Below, one piece after another: positions 32,783 to 41,363 of a DNA stretch of 55,283 nt. The stretch is from contig JADKFV010000036.1 of assembly GCA_016717325.1 (NCBI GenBank), positions 1-55,283 on the forward strand, read 5' to 3'. The notes beneath the pieces are model-generated. The model made no database searches, was not told the origin of the DNA, and saw only the letters and a program-made list of their open reading frames with translations. This stretch comes from Bacteroidota bacterium. Its GTDB lineage: Bacteria > Bacteroidota > Bacteroidia > AKYH767-A > OLB10. Every line of letters begins with the position of its first letter. The stretch's first letter is position 1. The position numbers were made by a program, and so were the translations under genes.

Positions 32783-32806
32783 TTAAGGCTTGTAGGTTTT
32801 AGTTAT

Positions 32807-32985
32807 CGAGAAATTTATCTGCGTTCATCTGCGGGAAAAAATTCATGCCCGCAGATGGCGCTGATTTTCGCTCTATGAATATCGCAGATTATTTTTCATA
32901 GTATTGCCTTTACTTTTTTGCAATGTTAGTCTAAACCCGCAAGGTTTTTTAAACCAGCGGGTTTTATTCAGCGAGAAATTTATCT
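32807..32985. repeat. Two hairpin repeats between 14-bp direct repeats
   Basis: Hairpin 1 has arms ATCTGCGGG (32827-32835) and CCCGCAGAT (32848-32856). Hairpin 2 has arms AAACCCGC (32933-32940) and GCGGGTTT (32957-32964). The 14-bp sequence CGAGAAATTTATCT occurs on both sides (32807-32820 and 32972-32985). Both hairpins resemble REP-like intergenic palindromes of this phylum. Confidence 0.7.
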
Positions 32986-33108
32986 TCTTTAGCATGCAGG
33001 AAAGAAATTGAGTAAAAAATTATTTGCACACTGCAATGCTGTAATAGATATTTAAATATTTTGCAAATTCGTTGGTCACAAACCTTTGCATTTCGCACTT
33101 TTTTTAAT

Positions 33109-33756
33109 TTATATTTTTGCAATTTTAATAGTGAAGTATTTTTGAGCGCAAACACCATTTAAAAAATATATTCCCGATTTTACATTTTCATCTACATTAA
33201 TTTCAATTTTACTTTCATGCTGAATTATTTTATAAGCAATGTTTCGCCCCGCAACATCAACCAAATTGAAAACCTCAATTTTATAGTTTAAGCCGCTACT
33301 TAATGTAATTTGATTTCCGTTCCAAAAATATTTTAATGCGTTTGCATTGGTTTCTTGAATAGCATTTGTAAATGCACATGGGTAAGATAATGAACAAGTT
33401 ATATTCCATATGTTATCGGTAATAGTTACAATGGCAGAATCAGGTATGATGGCTGTGTTGCTACTAACACTATAAGCAAGGCTCACTCCTGTAATATGTG
33501 CGAAATAACTGAATTTACCGCTGTCTGTGGCTATTTGCATGTTTGTAGCTTTGTCAATTACATTAATTGTTGGATAGTTTACATGCTCCATATTGTAATT
33601 TTTTATGGTCACAATAAATCCTTGTGCAACGTTGGTATCAATTGTTATTGACTCCACGCAAAACGAATCGCAATCCATTCCTGTTTGTGCAAATGCTGCA
33701 ACATTAAATGTTATACAAATTAATGTTGTGTAAAAATTATTCCAGCTTTTTTTCAT
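33109..33756 (-). CDS. Secreted protein with a C-terminal sorting-like domain
   Basis: 215 residues. Signal peptide ending at AFAQ, then a cysteine-containing start (MDCDSFCVESITID) and a beta-sandwich-like middle. The C-terminus, LNYKIEVFNLVDVAGRNIAYKI then VDENVKSGIYFLNG, resembles a T9SS sorting domain, though the usual PNPF motif is not visible. Probably an exported protein of unknown ligand. Gaps of over 300 bp flank it on the right. Confidence 0.7.
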   Translation of the reverse strand: MKKSWNNFYTTLICITFNVAAFAQTGMDCDSFCVESITIDTNVAQGFIVTIKNYNMEHVNYPTINVIDKATNMQIATDSGKFSYFAHITGVSLAYSVSSNTAIIPDSAIVTITDNIWNITCSLSYPCAFTNAIQETNANALKYFWNGNQITLSSGLNYKIEVFNLVDVAGRNIAYKIIQHESKIEINVDENVKSGIYFLNGVCAQKYFTIKIAKI

Positions 33757-34065
33757 AGTGTTATTTTTTAAATTTAAATCCTTTTTGTTTTTTTAGTAAC
33801 CGTTTTGTAGAAGTGTTACTTGCACCTTAGAAATTATTAAAACAGCTTGTACCTTTCAAACGATTCAAATTTATTTTTCTGCATGTTCACTTAGTTATAG
33901 AAATATTGCTTCAACTATTTCTTCATTCGTAATCTTAAAAAATAGTCATATTCTATTTGTCGTTTTCGAAAATCATTTTGCCTCTTCGGTGCAACAATTT
34001 TGTTTTCAGTTGCTGACATTCAAATTTCTAATGCAAATGTATATAGGAAAATAGAAGTACACTTG
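33757..34065. other. Intergenic region, no gene seen
   Basis: 309 bp of AT-rich sequence between two leftward genes. No palindrome family of the kinds found nearby, no RNA gene and no exact promoter box were seen. Confidence 0.4.
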
Positions 34066-34908
34066 TCAATTTTTATCTATTGCTTGTATATTTTTAAATA
34101 AGCTTTTGTATTCTCTGGGCGAGTATCCAACATGCAATTTAAAATATTTTGAAAAGTGTGCGTAGTCATTAAAGCCAAATTGATAAGCAATCTCTTTTAA
34201 CTCACCATTACTCGAATAAATGCATTTCTTAATTTTTGAAATAAGTAATTCGTCTTGCAGTTTTAAAATTGTTTTGCCTGTAGATTTTTTCAATTTTAAA
34301 TTAAGTGCCGCAACGGTTGTATGCAACTTGTCGGCATATTGCTGTGACGAAAGCCTTTCCATGTAATGCGCCTCAAGCAATTCGCGAATATCTTTGTGGA
34401 GTGCCACATTTTTATTTTGGTGTGGTATTAAAACAGGAACTAGTTTTAAAAGTATGCAGGCGCATAAATTTTGCATCATGGCAGCACTTATATTTTGCGA
34501 TTGTATTTCTTTAAAATAGTATTCTAAACTTGCGAATTCTGATTTCGATAATTGCGCAACAAGTTCTTTTTCGAAAAGTGATAAGTAATTATTTGTAGGT
34601 TCAAACTGTAGGAGTTGTTCCAGAAATAATTGCGAAATAGCAATGGTAAACCCCGAAGAATTGGCATCGCGTTTTAGTTGATGCAAAAATGATTTTGGTA
34701 TAATATGTATCGATTTCGATTTTACTTCGAATGATTTAAAGTCTATGTCGTGTTTTCCACCTCCCTTATAAAATACCATCAACTCGTGATAGTCGTGGCA
34801 ATGTGGTGTGTCGAATGAATAAGGGTCGGGGTCGGTCCAGGCAAAAAGGTCGACCATTTTTTCTTGCCTTCCAATATTGTAAAAACTATAAGTTGGAATT
34901 GTTGCCAT
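34066..34908 (-). CDS. AraC-family transcriptional regulator
   Basis: 280 residues. The N-terminal half is a cupin-like sensor domain (PHCHDYHELMVFYKGGGKHDIDF...HIIPKSFLHQL). The C-terminal about 100 residues hold the two-HTH AraC domain: LSSQQYADKLHTTVAALNLKLKKSTGKT, then ELKEIAYQFGFNDYAHFSKYFKLHVGYSPREY, whose second helix and PREY end are diagnostic. The sensor domain suggests response to a small molecule. No target gene is obvious in the flanks. Confidence 0.9.
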   Translation of the reverse strand: MATIPTYSFYNIGRQEKMVDLFAWTDPDPYSFDTPHCHDYHELMVFYKGGGKHDIDFKSFEVKSKSIHIIPKSFLHQLKRDANSSGFTIAISQLFLEQLLQFEPTNNYLSLFEKELVAQLSKSEFASLEYYFKEIQSQNISAAMMQNLCACILLKLVPVLIPHQNKNVALHKDIRELLEAHYMERLSSQQYADKLHTTVAALNLKLKKSTGKTILKLQDELLISKIKKCIYSSNGELKEIAYQFGFNDYAHFSKYFKLHVGYSPREYKSLFKNIQAIDKN

Positions 34909-35260
34909 AAGGTAAATGTACTTTATTTATTTAATGAATATTAAACACTAAAGTTAAATCAAGGATAAAAAAATATTTTGCCACGATAACGCGAATACAT
35001 AACGTTTTTTTTAATTTATTTTTGCCACGAAGGCACAAAGTTTTTTTAGCTCTTTTTTTACCACGAAGGCACAAAATATTTCTTACACTAAGTTTAAATA
35101 TATTTTGGCGCAAAGCTGCAAAGTATTTTGATTTGTAATCGTTTTGGTATTCGGTGAATTGCATTCCTTAGTGCCTTTGCGCCTTTGTGGCTATTTATTT
35201 TTGATAAATTGTTTTCAGAATGATCACAAAAAAACGCATGAACAATTATTGATGCAACTA
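34909..35260. other. Intergenic region packed with dispersed repeats
   Basis: 352 bp holding at least three copies of a repeat in both orientations: CCACGAAGGCACAAA at 35025-35039 and 35061-35075, and its inverted relative at 35161-35200 (CTTAGTGCCTTTGCG). They could fold against each other. No gene is supported; the frames here have no family features. Confidence 0.6.
35024..35200. repeat. Inverted copies of the CCACGAAGGCACAAA repeat
   Basis: Two direct copies on the plus strand (35024-35040, 35060-35076) face one inverted copy at 35161-35200 (CCTTTGCGCCTTTGTGGC). A further copy in the second orientation is at 31725-31767. This is a family of dispersed intergenic repeats. Confidence 0.7.
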
Positions 35261-36358
35261 TTATCCCGCTATCGACACACCAATCAATTTTCCAATACCA
35301 AACGTAACAGCTGCAGCAGCAAGACCAAACAACACCTGACGAAATCCTGAGTACCAAACATTTTTGCCGGTAAATAGTGTGATGGCTGAGCCTATTAAAA
35401 ACAATCCTATAGCACTGGAAATTATGCTTACTATAATTGCTTTGGTTTCGGTTAAAAACATGAATGGCAATACCGGAATAATGGCGCCTATTGAAAATAA
35501 AATGAATGAGTAGATTGCAGCTTCAATTGCCGAGCCTTTAAGTTCTTCAGCATTTATTCCTAATTCTTCTTTTACTAAAACTTCGTGGGCATGTGTTTTA
35601 TCGAGCATGATTTCATTCGCCATTTGCTGTGCCTGTGGTTCTGGAATTCCTTTTGCTATATAAATTAAAACAAGTTCTCTGCGCTCTCCTTCGGGATTTG
35701 CTTCGAGTTCTTCCATCTCTATTTGCATTTGATTTTCGTAAAGTTCTTGCGAGCTTTTTACCGAAATCCACTCGCCAAGTGCCATACTTAATGCACCGGC
35801 AAGCATACCTGCAAGCCCAGCCAATAGGACACCTTCGCCACCGGCAGTTGCACCTGCTATGCCCATTACCAAACTAAAATTGGATACAAGACCATCGTTA
35901 CCACCAAGCACTGCTGCACGTATAGCATTGCCACCGACAGAGCGATGACGGCTTTCGAATTTCGATAAATATTTGCCGGCAGTGCTTGTTTGGGTTTCGA
36001 GAATAGAGCGTAAAACTTTCACATGATTTGTTTCGCGCCCGGTAATTTGTTTTTTGTGATTTTGCTTTGCAATTACTATGGCATTGGAAATGCTTTTTTC
36101 GGTTTCCATCAACGTGCCAAGCACAAAATCGTAACCAAAAATTTTACCTATTGTATTTAGTGTTTTGGCACGCCACGATGGTATCATTAAATTTTGGAGA
36201 CTGATTTTTTCTTTTTTTGCAAATGCTTCGGCATGACCTTTTTCTCTTTCGCTCATTTGCCTGAAAACATATTTTATGGTTTCGTCTGTTTCGTTGTCGC
36301 TAAGTTTTTGATACAAATAGCTTGCATCAATTTCTGTTTGTATGTTTTTGTTTTTCAT
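35261..36358 (-). CDS. Ferritin-like/VIT1-type iron transporter (MbfA-like)
   Basis: 365 residues of two fused domains. The first about 130 form a rubrerythrin-like helical bundle with Glu/His candidates (EIDASYLYQKL, SEREKGHAEAF, REKG). Residues about 140-365 form a VIT1/CCC1 transporter with AAVLGGNDGLVSNFSLVMG, LAGALSMALGEWISVKSSQEL and four or five membrane helices. Such fusions (MbfA) oxidise or sense iron with the ferritin-like domain and move Fe or Mn out of the cytoplasm. The gene stands alone between repeat-rich gaps. Confidence 0.9.
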   Translation of the reverse strand: MKNKNIQTEIDASYLYQKLSDNETDETIKYVFRQMSEREKGHAEAFAKKEKISLQNLMIPSWRAKTLNTIGKIFGYDFVLGTLMETEKSISNAIVIAKQNHKKQITGRETNHVKVLRSILETQTSTAGKYLSKFESRHRSVGGNAIRAAVLGGNDGLVSNFSLVMGIAGATAGGEGVLLAGLAGMLAGALSMALGEWISVKSSQELYENQMQIEMEELEANPEGERRELVLIYIAKGIPEPQAQQMANEIMLDKTHAHEVLVKEELGINAEELKGSAIEAAIYSFILFSIGAIIPVLPFMFLTETKAIIVSIISSAIGLFLIGSAITLFTGKNVWYSGFRQVLFGLAAAAVTFGIGKLIGVSIAG

Positions 36359-36468
36359 TTTTAATATTCAATTAAACGTCAATAGAATACGCAAAGGAAA
36401 GCAATATTATTTGGGTGTTGATTTTTGTTTGTTCAAATTAATGTGCAAATTTTAATATGGGTTCTTAA

Positions 36469-36585
36469 AGTCCCATAGTGACGATATTTTAATCAAGGAG
36501 TTTGAAGGCAACAAAAATGTCGCCCCTACGGGGCTTGGGTTCAGACAGGTTTTCATTATTACCAAAATGTCGTCCCTACGGGACT
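36469..36585. repeat. 117-bp palindromic repeat, copy A
   Basis: Both edges carry an AGTCCC/GGGACT-type arm, and an internal CGCCCCTACGGGGC palindrome is at 36521-36534. The right 73 bp (36513-36585) are identical to copy C. Confidence 0.85.
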
Positions 36586-36628
36586 AAAATAAATGTAAAA
36601 AAACATGAATAGAGGAAACAAAAACGGA

Positions 36629-36656
36629 AGTCCCGTAGGGACGATATTTTGGTAGA
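36629..36656. repeat. Partial palindromic repeat, copy B
   Basis: AGTCCCGTAGGGACGATATT and the following bases form the single left arm of the same family; the second half is missing. Confidence 0.75.
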
Positions 36657-36677
36657 TAGAATCAAATCAAAAACGGA

Positions 36678-36794
36678 AGTCCCGTTGTAGCCATATTTTA
36701 GTCAAGAAATTTGATGACAATAAAAATGTCGCCCCTACGGGGCTTGGGTTCAGACAGGTTTTCATTATTACCAAAATGTCGTCCCTACGGGACT
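36678..36794. repeat. 117-bp palindromic repeat, copy C
   Basis: Same length as copy A, 209 bp further on. Its right 73 bp (36722-36794) match copy A exactly, while the left part has diverged. Confidence 0.85.
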
Positions 36795-36838
36795 ACTATC
36801 CTTTCTCCTATTTGCATCCCTTTGCCTTGAAAGGCCTA

Positions 36839-36869
36839 TTGATTAAGGGTTTCAGCTATATTACCTTTG
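36839..36869 (+). promoter_or_regulatory. Promoter upstream of the integrase
   Basis: TTG (36839-36841) and a perfect -7 box TACCTTTG (36862-36869) are 20 bp apart. The integrase ATG follows 130 nt later, leaving room for a leader or operator region. Confidence 0.6.
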
Positions 36870-36998
36870 CAACGCAATACTAAATAAAGCAAGGAAATGT
36901 AGCAAATGTTGTACCTTATGTTGTACCTAACCCGCGCCAACACTGGTTTAACAGCAATTTCGCTTCACACAATTATTAACAAATTAATTCAAAAAAAA

Positions 36999-37607
36999 AT
37001 GATTTCTACAAAAAATAATTTTACGTAAAGATAAGACGAACAAAGCAGGGGAACACCCGCTTTATTTACGACTTATCAAAGGCCGCAAATCTAAATATAT
37101 TTCCATTGGGCAGTATTTAAAATTAGAGCATTGGGATGATGAGAACAAACGGGTAAGAAAATCACATCCTAACTCACAGCGTTTAAACAACTACATAGCG
37201 CAAAAATTTTCGAGGCGCAAGGCGTAGCTTTACAATTGGAGTCTACAGACAAATATGTGGCACCGCAAAAAGTAAAGGACCATATAATGGGTCGCACATC
37301 GCAGAGCTTTTTTACGTTTGCCGAAAGAGTAATACAAGATAAAAAATTAAATGGAGCTGTGGGCACCTACAACAATTTTCGAGGCACTATTGCTAAAATC
37401 AAAAGATACACAAAAGACCGTGATTTAATTTTGGACGAAATTACTGTACACTGGCTAAAGAATTATGAAATGTACTTACGTAGCGAATGCCAAAACAAAA
37501 CCAACACCATTCACAAAGAATTAAAAATAATACGCAGAATAATCAATGAGGCCATTAGCGAAGAAATTTTACCCTATGAAAAAAATCCTTTTTGCGCTAC
37601 AAATTAA
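36999..37607 (+). CDS. Tyrosine recombinase (integrase), N-terminal part, interrupted by frameshifts
   Basis: Arm-binding and SAM-like core-binding domains of a phage/ICE integrase. The ATG at 36999 opens MISTKNN; removing one T at 37019-37022 continues LRKDKTNKAGEHPLYLRLIKGRKSKYISIG (Arm-DNA-binding type). Adding one A at 37202-37206 joins QRLNNYIAQK to FEAQGVALQLE. The SAM-like domain follows (SFFTFAERVIQDKKLNGAVGTYNNFRGTIAKI...HKELKIIRRIINEAISEEIL). The third break is a missing T near 37587-37591. The intact enzyme would be about 400 residues. Confidence 0.8.
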
Positions 37608-38203
37608 AAACCGAAAGCACAACAAAGAACTACCTCACAGATGATGAATTAGCAAGCATAGAAAATTTACATGTTGAAAAAGGCACACCCAAAGAACTTG
37701 CACGCAATATATTTGTGTTTGCTTGTTATGCTGCCGGGTTAAGGGTCTCAGATGTGCTACAATTGCGGTGGAAAAATTTTGATGGCGAAAAAATTATTGT
37801 GCAAACGCAAAAAACAAGTAGCCTGGTATCTATTAAAGTACCCAATAAGGCCGTTGAAATTATGAATTACTATAAGCAAATAGATGGTAACGAAAACGAT
37901 TTCATTTTTCCTGCACTTCCTATAAGTTTGGATTGCTCAAACAAAAACGCTGTTTTTAGTGCTGTGCAGATAGCCAGCACAAATATTAATAAGCAGTTAA
38001 AAAGTGTAACATTCCAAGCCGGCATCAGTAAACACATACACATGCATTGCTCACGCCATAGCTTTGCAGTTAGGGGCCTGCAACGTGGTATGCGCATCGA
38101 ATATGTGAGCAAACTAATGGGACATAAAGCAATCGCCACCACGCAAATTTATGCCAAGATTGTAAACGAAGAACTTGATAAGGCTATGGAAATTTTCAAT
38201 TAA
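37592..38203 (+). CDS. Tyrosine recombinase (integrase), catalytic part
   Basis: Catalytic domain of the same recombinase. The first Arg lies in YAAGLRVSDVLQL, the His-x-x-Arg pair in HCSRHSFAVRGLQRG, and the nucleophile Tyr in LMGHKAIATTQIYAKI. It begins in frame NYLTDDELASIENL. It should integrate and excise the element to its right. A strong terminator follows the stop after 6 nt. Confidence 0.9.
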   Translation: MRYKLKTESTTKNYLTDDELASIENLHVEKGTPKELARNIFVFACYAAGLRVSDVLQLRWKNFDGEKIIVQTQKTSSLVSIKVPNKAVEIMNYYKQIDGNENDFIFPALPISLDCSNKNAVFSAVQIASTNINKQLKSVTFQAGISKHIHMHCSRHSFAVRGLQRGMRIEYVSKLMGHKAIATTQIYAKIVNEELDKAMEIFN

Positions 38204-38209
38204 TTAAAG

Positions 38210-38232
38210 ACCACCTTCGGGTGGTTTTTTTT
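38210..38232 (+). terminator. Rho-independent terminator after the integrase
   Basis: Perfect stem ACCACC-TTCG-GGTGGT followed by a run of eight T. The stable UUCG loop makes this the strongest terminator in the window. Confidence 0.88.
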
Positions 38233-38323
38233 ATTTCATAAAAAAATTTTTTATCAAAAAACAAGTTATTTTCAATAATTGTTTTCAACATTTTTTCTGT
38301 TTATTTCTTTTTCCCCTTAACTT

Positions 38324-38365
38324 CTGCATTTTGATGTATTAATGCTGCATGTTGATGTATTTTTG
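38324..38365 (+). promoter_or_regulatory. -7 box overlapped by a 17-bp direct repeat
   Basis: CTGCATTTTGATGTATT (38324-38340) and CTGCATGTTGATGTATT (38345-38361) differ in one base and are spaced by 21 bp, two helical turns. The second copy overlaps a perfect -7 box TATTTTTG (38358-38365). This looks like an operator-controlled promoter for the RteC-like gene. Confidence 0.6.
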
Positions 38366-38550
38366 TTCTTTTTAATGCAAATATTTATATACAATGAAGA
38401 ACAAGCTATTTATAAGCACTATTTATTCACTTAAAGTTAAAAACTAAATAAACTCTTATTATCTAAATATGGAACTTAACAATTTTAAAGAACCAGAAAA
38501 ACCCGTTAGAATTTTTTATAAATTTCTTTGAAGGCGATGAATTACTTGAC

Positions 38551-39486
38551 ATGCGTAACGCGTTTTTCGATGTTGGGTACGATAATAGGCTATATACTTT
38601 TGACAAATTAAATGAGACGATTACGTATGATGATTTTGATATGGTAACTGGTGAAAGAGATTATACTGTAGTTTATTTTAATAATATACTAATAGCGAAA
38701 TTTAATGATGAAAAGTTAGCCTTGCTGCAATTTTTTGACAAAAAGGTTCCTACTTTTGAAAATATTTCCGAACAGTTTTCGTATTTTCAGGATATTATTA
38801 ATAGTTTTCAATTACTAATACCAAAAGCCGAAAAAAAACCATTCGCTAAATATGAATTCCTATCTTATGGGTTAAAGATATTATCAGTGCAGATAGCTGA
38901 AACATATAGCCTAGTAAATTCAACTTCAGTGCCAAAACCGACTGGCCAAAACACAGGGGACGTTGGTGGTTACCACACTTATTTAACACATATTTTGTCA
39001 GAGTTAAGAACTCCACAACAGCAAATAAAATACCTTATTGGTGAAATAGCAAAATGCGATATACTACTTAGTAACTTTAAGTGTGATTATTTAAATAAGA
39101 ACCTTTGGCTCGGTGGTATCAATATTCTCTTAACTAATCAACAGCAAGCACTAGATAAAATTGAAACTCCACAGCAAAATGATAATTTACGCATGAAACA
39201 TCCAAAAACGCCACAACCAACTTTTAAATGGAATAAAAATGATGTTGACTTATTAGAGTTAATTACAGCTCTTGCAGAAACAAAAGCAATAGTGAACACC
39301 AATGGTGAAAGTGTTCGTAGTGAGATAGTCGCTTTTTTTGAAAATGTTTTTAATATGGAAATTAAAGACGCTGAAAGTAAATTATCAAAAGCAACAGAAC
39401 GAATACGTTCCATACATCCCTTTCTTGACAAACTGATTAAGAACTTCAAGGAATATTGCGAAAAAAAGGACGCTCCAAAACCCTAA
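38551..39486 (+). CDS. RteC-like protein (ICE excision regulator family)
   Basis: 311 residues visible; the true start is probably the ATG at 38469 (MELNNFKEPEKPV), with one base shift near 38505-38511, after which EFFINFFEGDELLDM leads into this frame. The C-terminal about 90 residues, FKWNKNDVDLLELITALAETKAIVN, FFENVFNMEI, and RIRSIHPFLDKLIKNF, match the RteC domain pattern (W, K, ELI-AL, I-N, F-FN, FLD-L). RteC proteins control excision and transfer of Bacteroidota ICEs. The N-terminal part is mainly helical and unrecognised. It stands between integrase and HTH genes. Confidence 0.6.
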   Translation: MRNAFFDVGYDNRLYTFDKLNETITYDDFDMVTGERDYTVVYFNNILIAKFNDEKLALLQFFDKKVPTFENISEQFSYFQDIINSFQLLIPKAEKKPFAKYEFLSYGLKILSVQIAETYSLVNSTSVPKPTGQNTGDVGGYHTYLTHILSELRTPQQQIKYLIGEIAKCDILLSNFKCDYLNKNLWLGGINILLTNQQQALDKIETPQQNDNLRMKHPKTPQPTFKWNKNDVDLLELITALAETKAIVNTNGESVRSEIVAFFENVFNMEIKDAESKLSKATERIRSIHPFLDKLIKNFKEYCEKKDAPKP

Positions 39487-39500
39487 TAAAATTAGGGTTT
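39478..39500. terminator. Hairpin overlapping the RteC-like stop codon
   Basis: Perfect 10-bp stem AAACCCTAAT / ATTAGGGTTT with a 3-nt AAA loop. It includes the gene's stop codon. It has no long T-run, so it may terminate weakly or protect the mRNA end. Confidence 0.5.
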
Positions 39501-39604
39501 CAAAAATTAAATGATTCAACTTGAATGGTAGTGGAATAATCAATTTTGTGTATTCCCAATCTTTGCACCGTATTAATTTAATAAACATTTAAATTCATTC
39601 GATA

Positions 39605-39880
39605 ATGCAAACATTTACATTCACTCAGCAAGAGTACCAAGACCTTCTAAAGCGTCTAGATGAAATGAACAACAAACTTGGCGCAACCCATACGCCTACA
39701 CAAGACGTGTACGACAATGCCGAATTAATGAGGCTACTAAAAGTCTCTCGAAGAACGCTTTCTACATGGCGTGCAGAACAACTAATTGAGTTTTCTCAAA
39801 TAGGCTCAAAAATCTATTACACTAAAGAAGCCGTAAACAAATTTTTAGAAACCTATCGAGTAAAACCTTTAGGTAAATAA
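39605..39880 (+). CDS. HTH domain protein (excisionase/MerR-like)
   Basis: 91 residues. A short helical N-terminus (FTFTQQEYQDLLKRLDEMNNKL) is followed by a single winged HTH of the HTH_17 type: YDNAELMRLLKVSRRTLSTWRAEQLIEFSQIGSKIYYTKEAVNKFLE. Such proteins recur next to integrases of Bacteroidota mobile elements and act as recombination directionality factors or repressors. It could bind the nearby direct-repeat operator. Confidence 0.85.
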   Translation: MQTFTFTQQEYQDLLKRLDEMNNKLGATHTPTQDVYDNAELMRLLKVSRRTLSTWRAEQLIEFSQIGSKIYYTKEAVNKFLETYRVKPLGK

Positions 39881-39969
39881 ATTAGATTTTTTTTATCACT
39901 CTATTGTCCACTCTTCTTTTTAAGTGGCGCTATACTTCTTTTTTCAAACAATTTAATATATGTATATTT

Positions 39970-40455
39970 ATGACAAAAGTACCATACAATTCTAATAATA
40001 AACCCAAAAAAACTATAAAACTAAACGTTGATGCCTTCAATGGTCATTCAACAGTCTACAATCCCGCAGTTGCAATTTACGATTATAATAAAGTTGGTAA
40101 TGGCATTTGGGATTTCAAAGTAAAATTCCCTGCCGTTAAAGATGAGAAAGCAAAAGGTTATTTCGAGGGCGTGTACCGCAATGGATTCATTGATTTCCTC
40201 AGTTATTATGGGTTCCGGAAACGCGAACGCACCGATGGTAGTTACTTTTTGCTTAGGTGTATTGATAACACGATAGAAGAAGTTGAAATCATAAACATTT
40301 CTGATTTTGTCACAGAGTATTTCGAAAAAAATGGTAAAGACATTTTATTTGATGTAAACCTCGATGGCCATGCTGTGAAGTTCAAAGCCTCCTTATTGTT
40401 GCAGAAAGAAACTATAAAAGGCAGTGTCACTGTTTGTTCAACAAAAAGTTTTTAG
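39970..40455 (+). CDS. SF3-type replicative helicase/primase-helicase, N-terminal part
   Basis: The ATG at 39970 opens TKVPYNSNNKPKKTIKLNVDAF, then a domain ending ...DFVTEYFEKNGKDILFDVNLDGHAVKF. It corresponds to the N-terminal region of the DUF5906/SF3 helicases found on Bacteroidota mobile elements. The last about 8 residues are out of frame; a base shift near 40430-40445 leads into NKKFLELLPTF of the next piece. The complete gene would run to 41583, about 535 residues. Confidence 0.7.
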   Translation: MTKVPYNSNNKPKKTIKLNVDAFNGHSTVYNPAVAIYDYNKVGNGIWDFKVKFPAVKDEKAKGYFEGVYRNGFIDFLSYYGFRKRERTDGSYFLLRCIDNTIEEVEIINISDFVTEYFEKNGKDILFDVNLDGHAVKFKASLLLQKETIKGSVTVCSTKSF

Positions 40456-40877
40456 AGTTGCTCCCAACATTTAATGCAGAGATATTGAAAGACACACCTA
40501 CCGAATGTTACAAGCTATTTAAAAACCGCGTAATCAAAATCACTGCTGATGGTTTGCAGGAAATAGAGTACAAAGACCTGCATGATAAATTTGTATGGAA
40601 GAAACACATAATTGATTTTGAATTTGTGGACATTAAAGAATTTAAGCAGTGCCATTATTACAAATTTATCTATAATGTATCCAATGCGCAATCCGAACCC
40701 GGCAGGCACATGGCATTTATTACAGCTATTGGTTACTTGCTGCACAATCTCAACGGACGTGAAAATGGGCAGGCAATCATTTGTTATGATGAAGTCATAA
40801 CAGATATAAACATTCCGCAGGGCGGCTCAGGCAAAGGTATTTTGGCACAATCATTAGCCAAACTTTCGAGTTGCTAA
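40434..40877 (+). CDS. SF3-type helicase, middle part with Walker A
   Basis: 147 residues including HYYKFIYNVSNAQSEPGRHMAFITAIGYLLHNL, typical of this helicase group, and the P-loop PQGGSGKGILAQSL. A base shift at about 40867 joins it to a frame reading KLSELLTIDGKNFDANHRF, then FFDDV (Walker B, about 40950). Expected role: hexameric DNA unwinding in element replication. Confidence 0.78.
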   Translation: MFNKKFLELLPTFNAEILKDTPTECYKLFKNRVIKITADGLQEIEYKDLHDKFVWKKHIIDFEFVDIKEFKQCHYYKFIYNVSNAQSEPGRHMAFITAIGYLLHNLNGRENGQAIICYDEVITDINIPQGGSGKGILAQSLAKLSSC

Positions 40878-41078
40878 CAATTGATGGAAAAAATTTGACG
40901 CGAACCACAGGTTTTGTTTCCAGCGTGTATGCGACGGCACCCAGATAGTTTTTTTCGATGATGTAAAAACCAAACTGGGCTTCGACAGATTCAACAGCAT
41001 CCTTACAGAGGGCTGGAATATTGAGAAAAAAATAAAGATGAATTTCTTATTTCTCCCGAAGATAGTCCAAAAGTTTTA

Positions 41079-41363
41079 ATGAGTTCAAATTCTATTTTAG
41101 ATTGCGAAGGCAGCACCCGTAAAAGACGACAGTTCATTTTAGAATTTTCAAACTTCTACTCCAAGCACATCATCAAAGGCAACGAAGAACCGATTAAAGA
41201 CCATCACCACTGCATTTTCTTCACCAATGATTGGGCTTTAAATGAGTGGCAGATGTTCTATTCCTTTATGATTAGCTGCATCGCAGTATTTTATGAAAAA
41301 GGTGTTAACATACTACGAGCCCCACAATGTAAAGGCAAACCGCCTACGGCAAATTACCAATGA
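41079..41363 (+). CDS. SF3-type helicase, sensor/Arg-finger part
   Basis: Begins in the sensor region SSNSILDCEGSTRKRRQFILEFSNFYSKH, with the STRKRR arginines typical of the SF3 arginine finger. The part upstream (Walker B, GFDRFNSILTEGWNIEKK) lies in another frame before a base shift near 41030. The end is out of frame after about 41300. No independent start. Confidence 0.72.
   Translation: MSSNSILDCEGSTRKRRQFILEFSNFYSKHIIKGNEEPIKDHHHCIFFTNDWALNEWQMFYSFMISCIAVFYEKGVNILRAPQCKGKPPTANYQ

Larger units (their letters stand above)
36359..36838. other. Intergenic repeat cluster before the mobile element
   Basis: About 480 bp without a gene. It holds two 117-bp copies of a palindromic repeat and one partial copy (listed separately). 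It borders the integrase promoter, so it may lie near the left end of the integrated element. No tRNA or clear attachment site was recognised. Confidence 0.5.

Noticed and set aside
36469..36794. CRISPR-like array
   Set aside because: Only two full copies, 117 bp long and palindromic, with no regular unique spacers and no cas genes nearby.
36800..36998. tRNA gene as integration site
   Set aside because: No cloverleaf, no CCA-type end and no TTC-loop motif found near the integrase.
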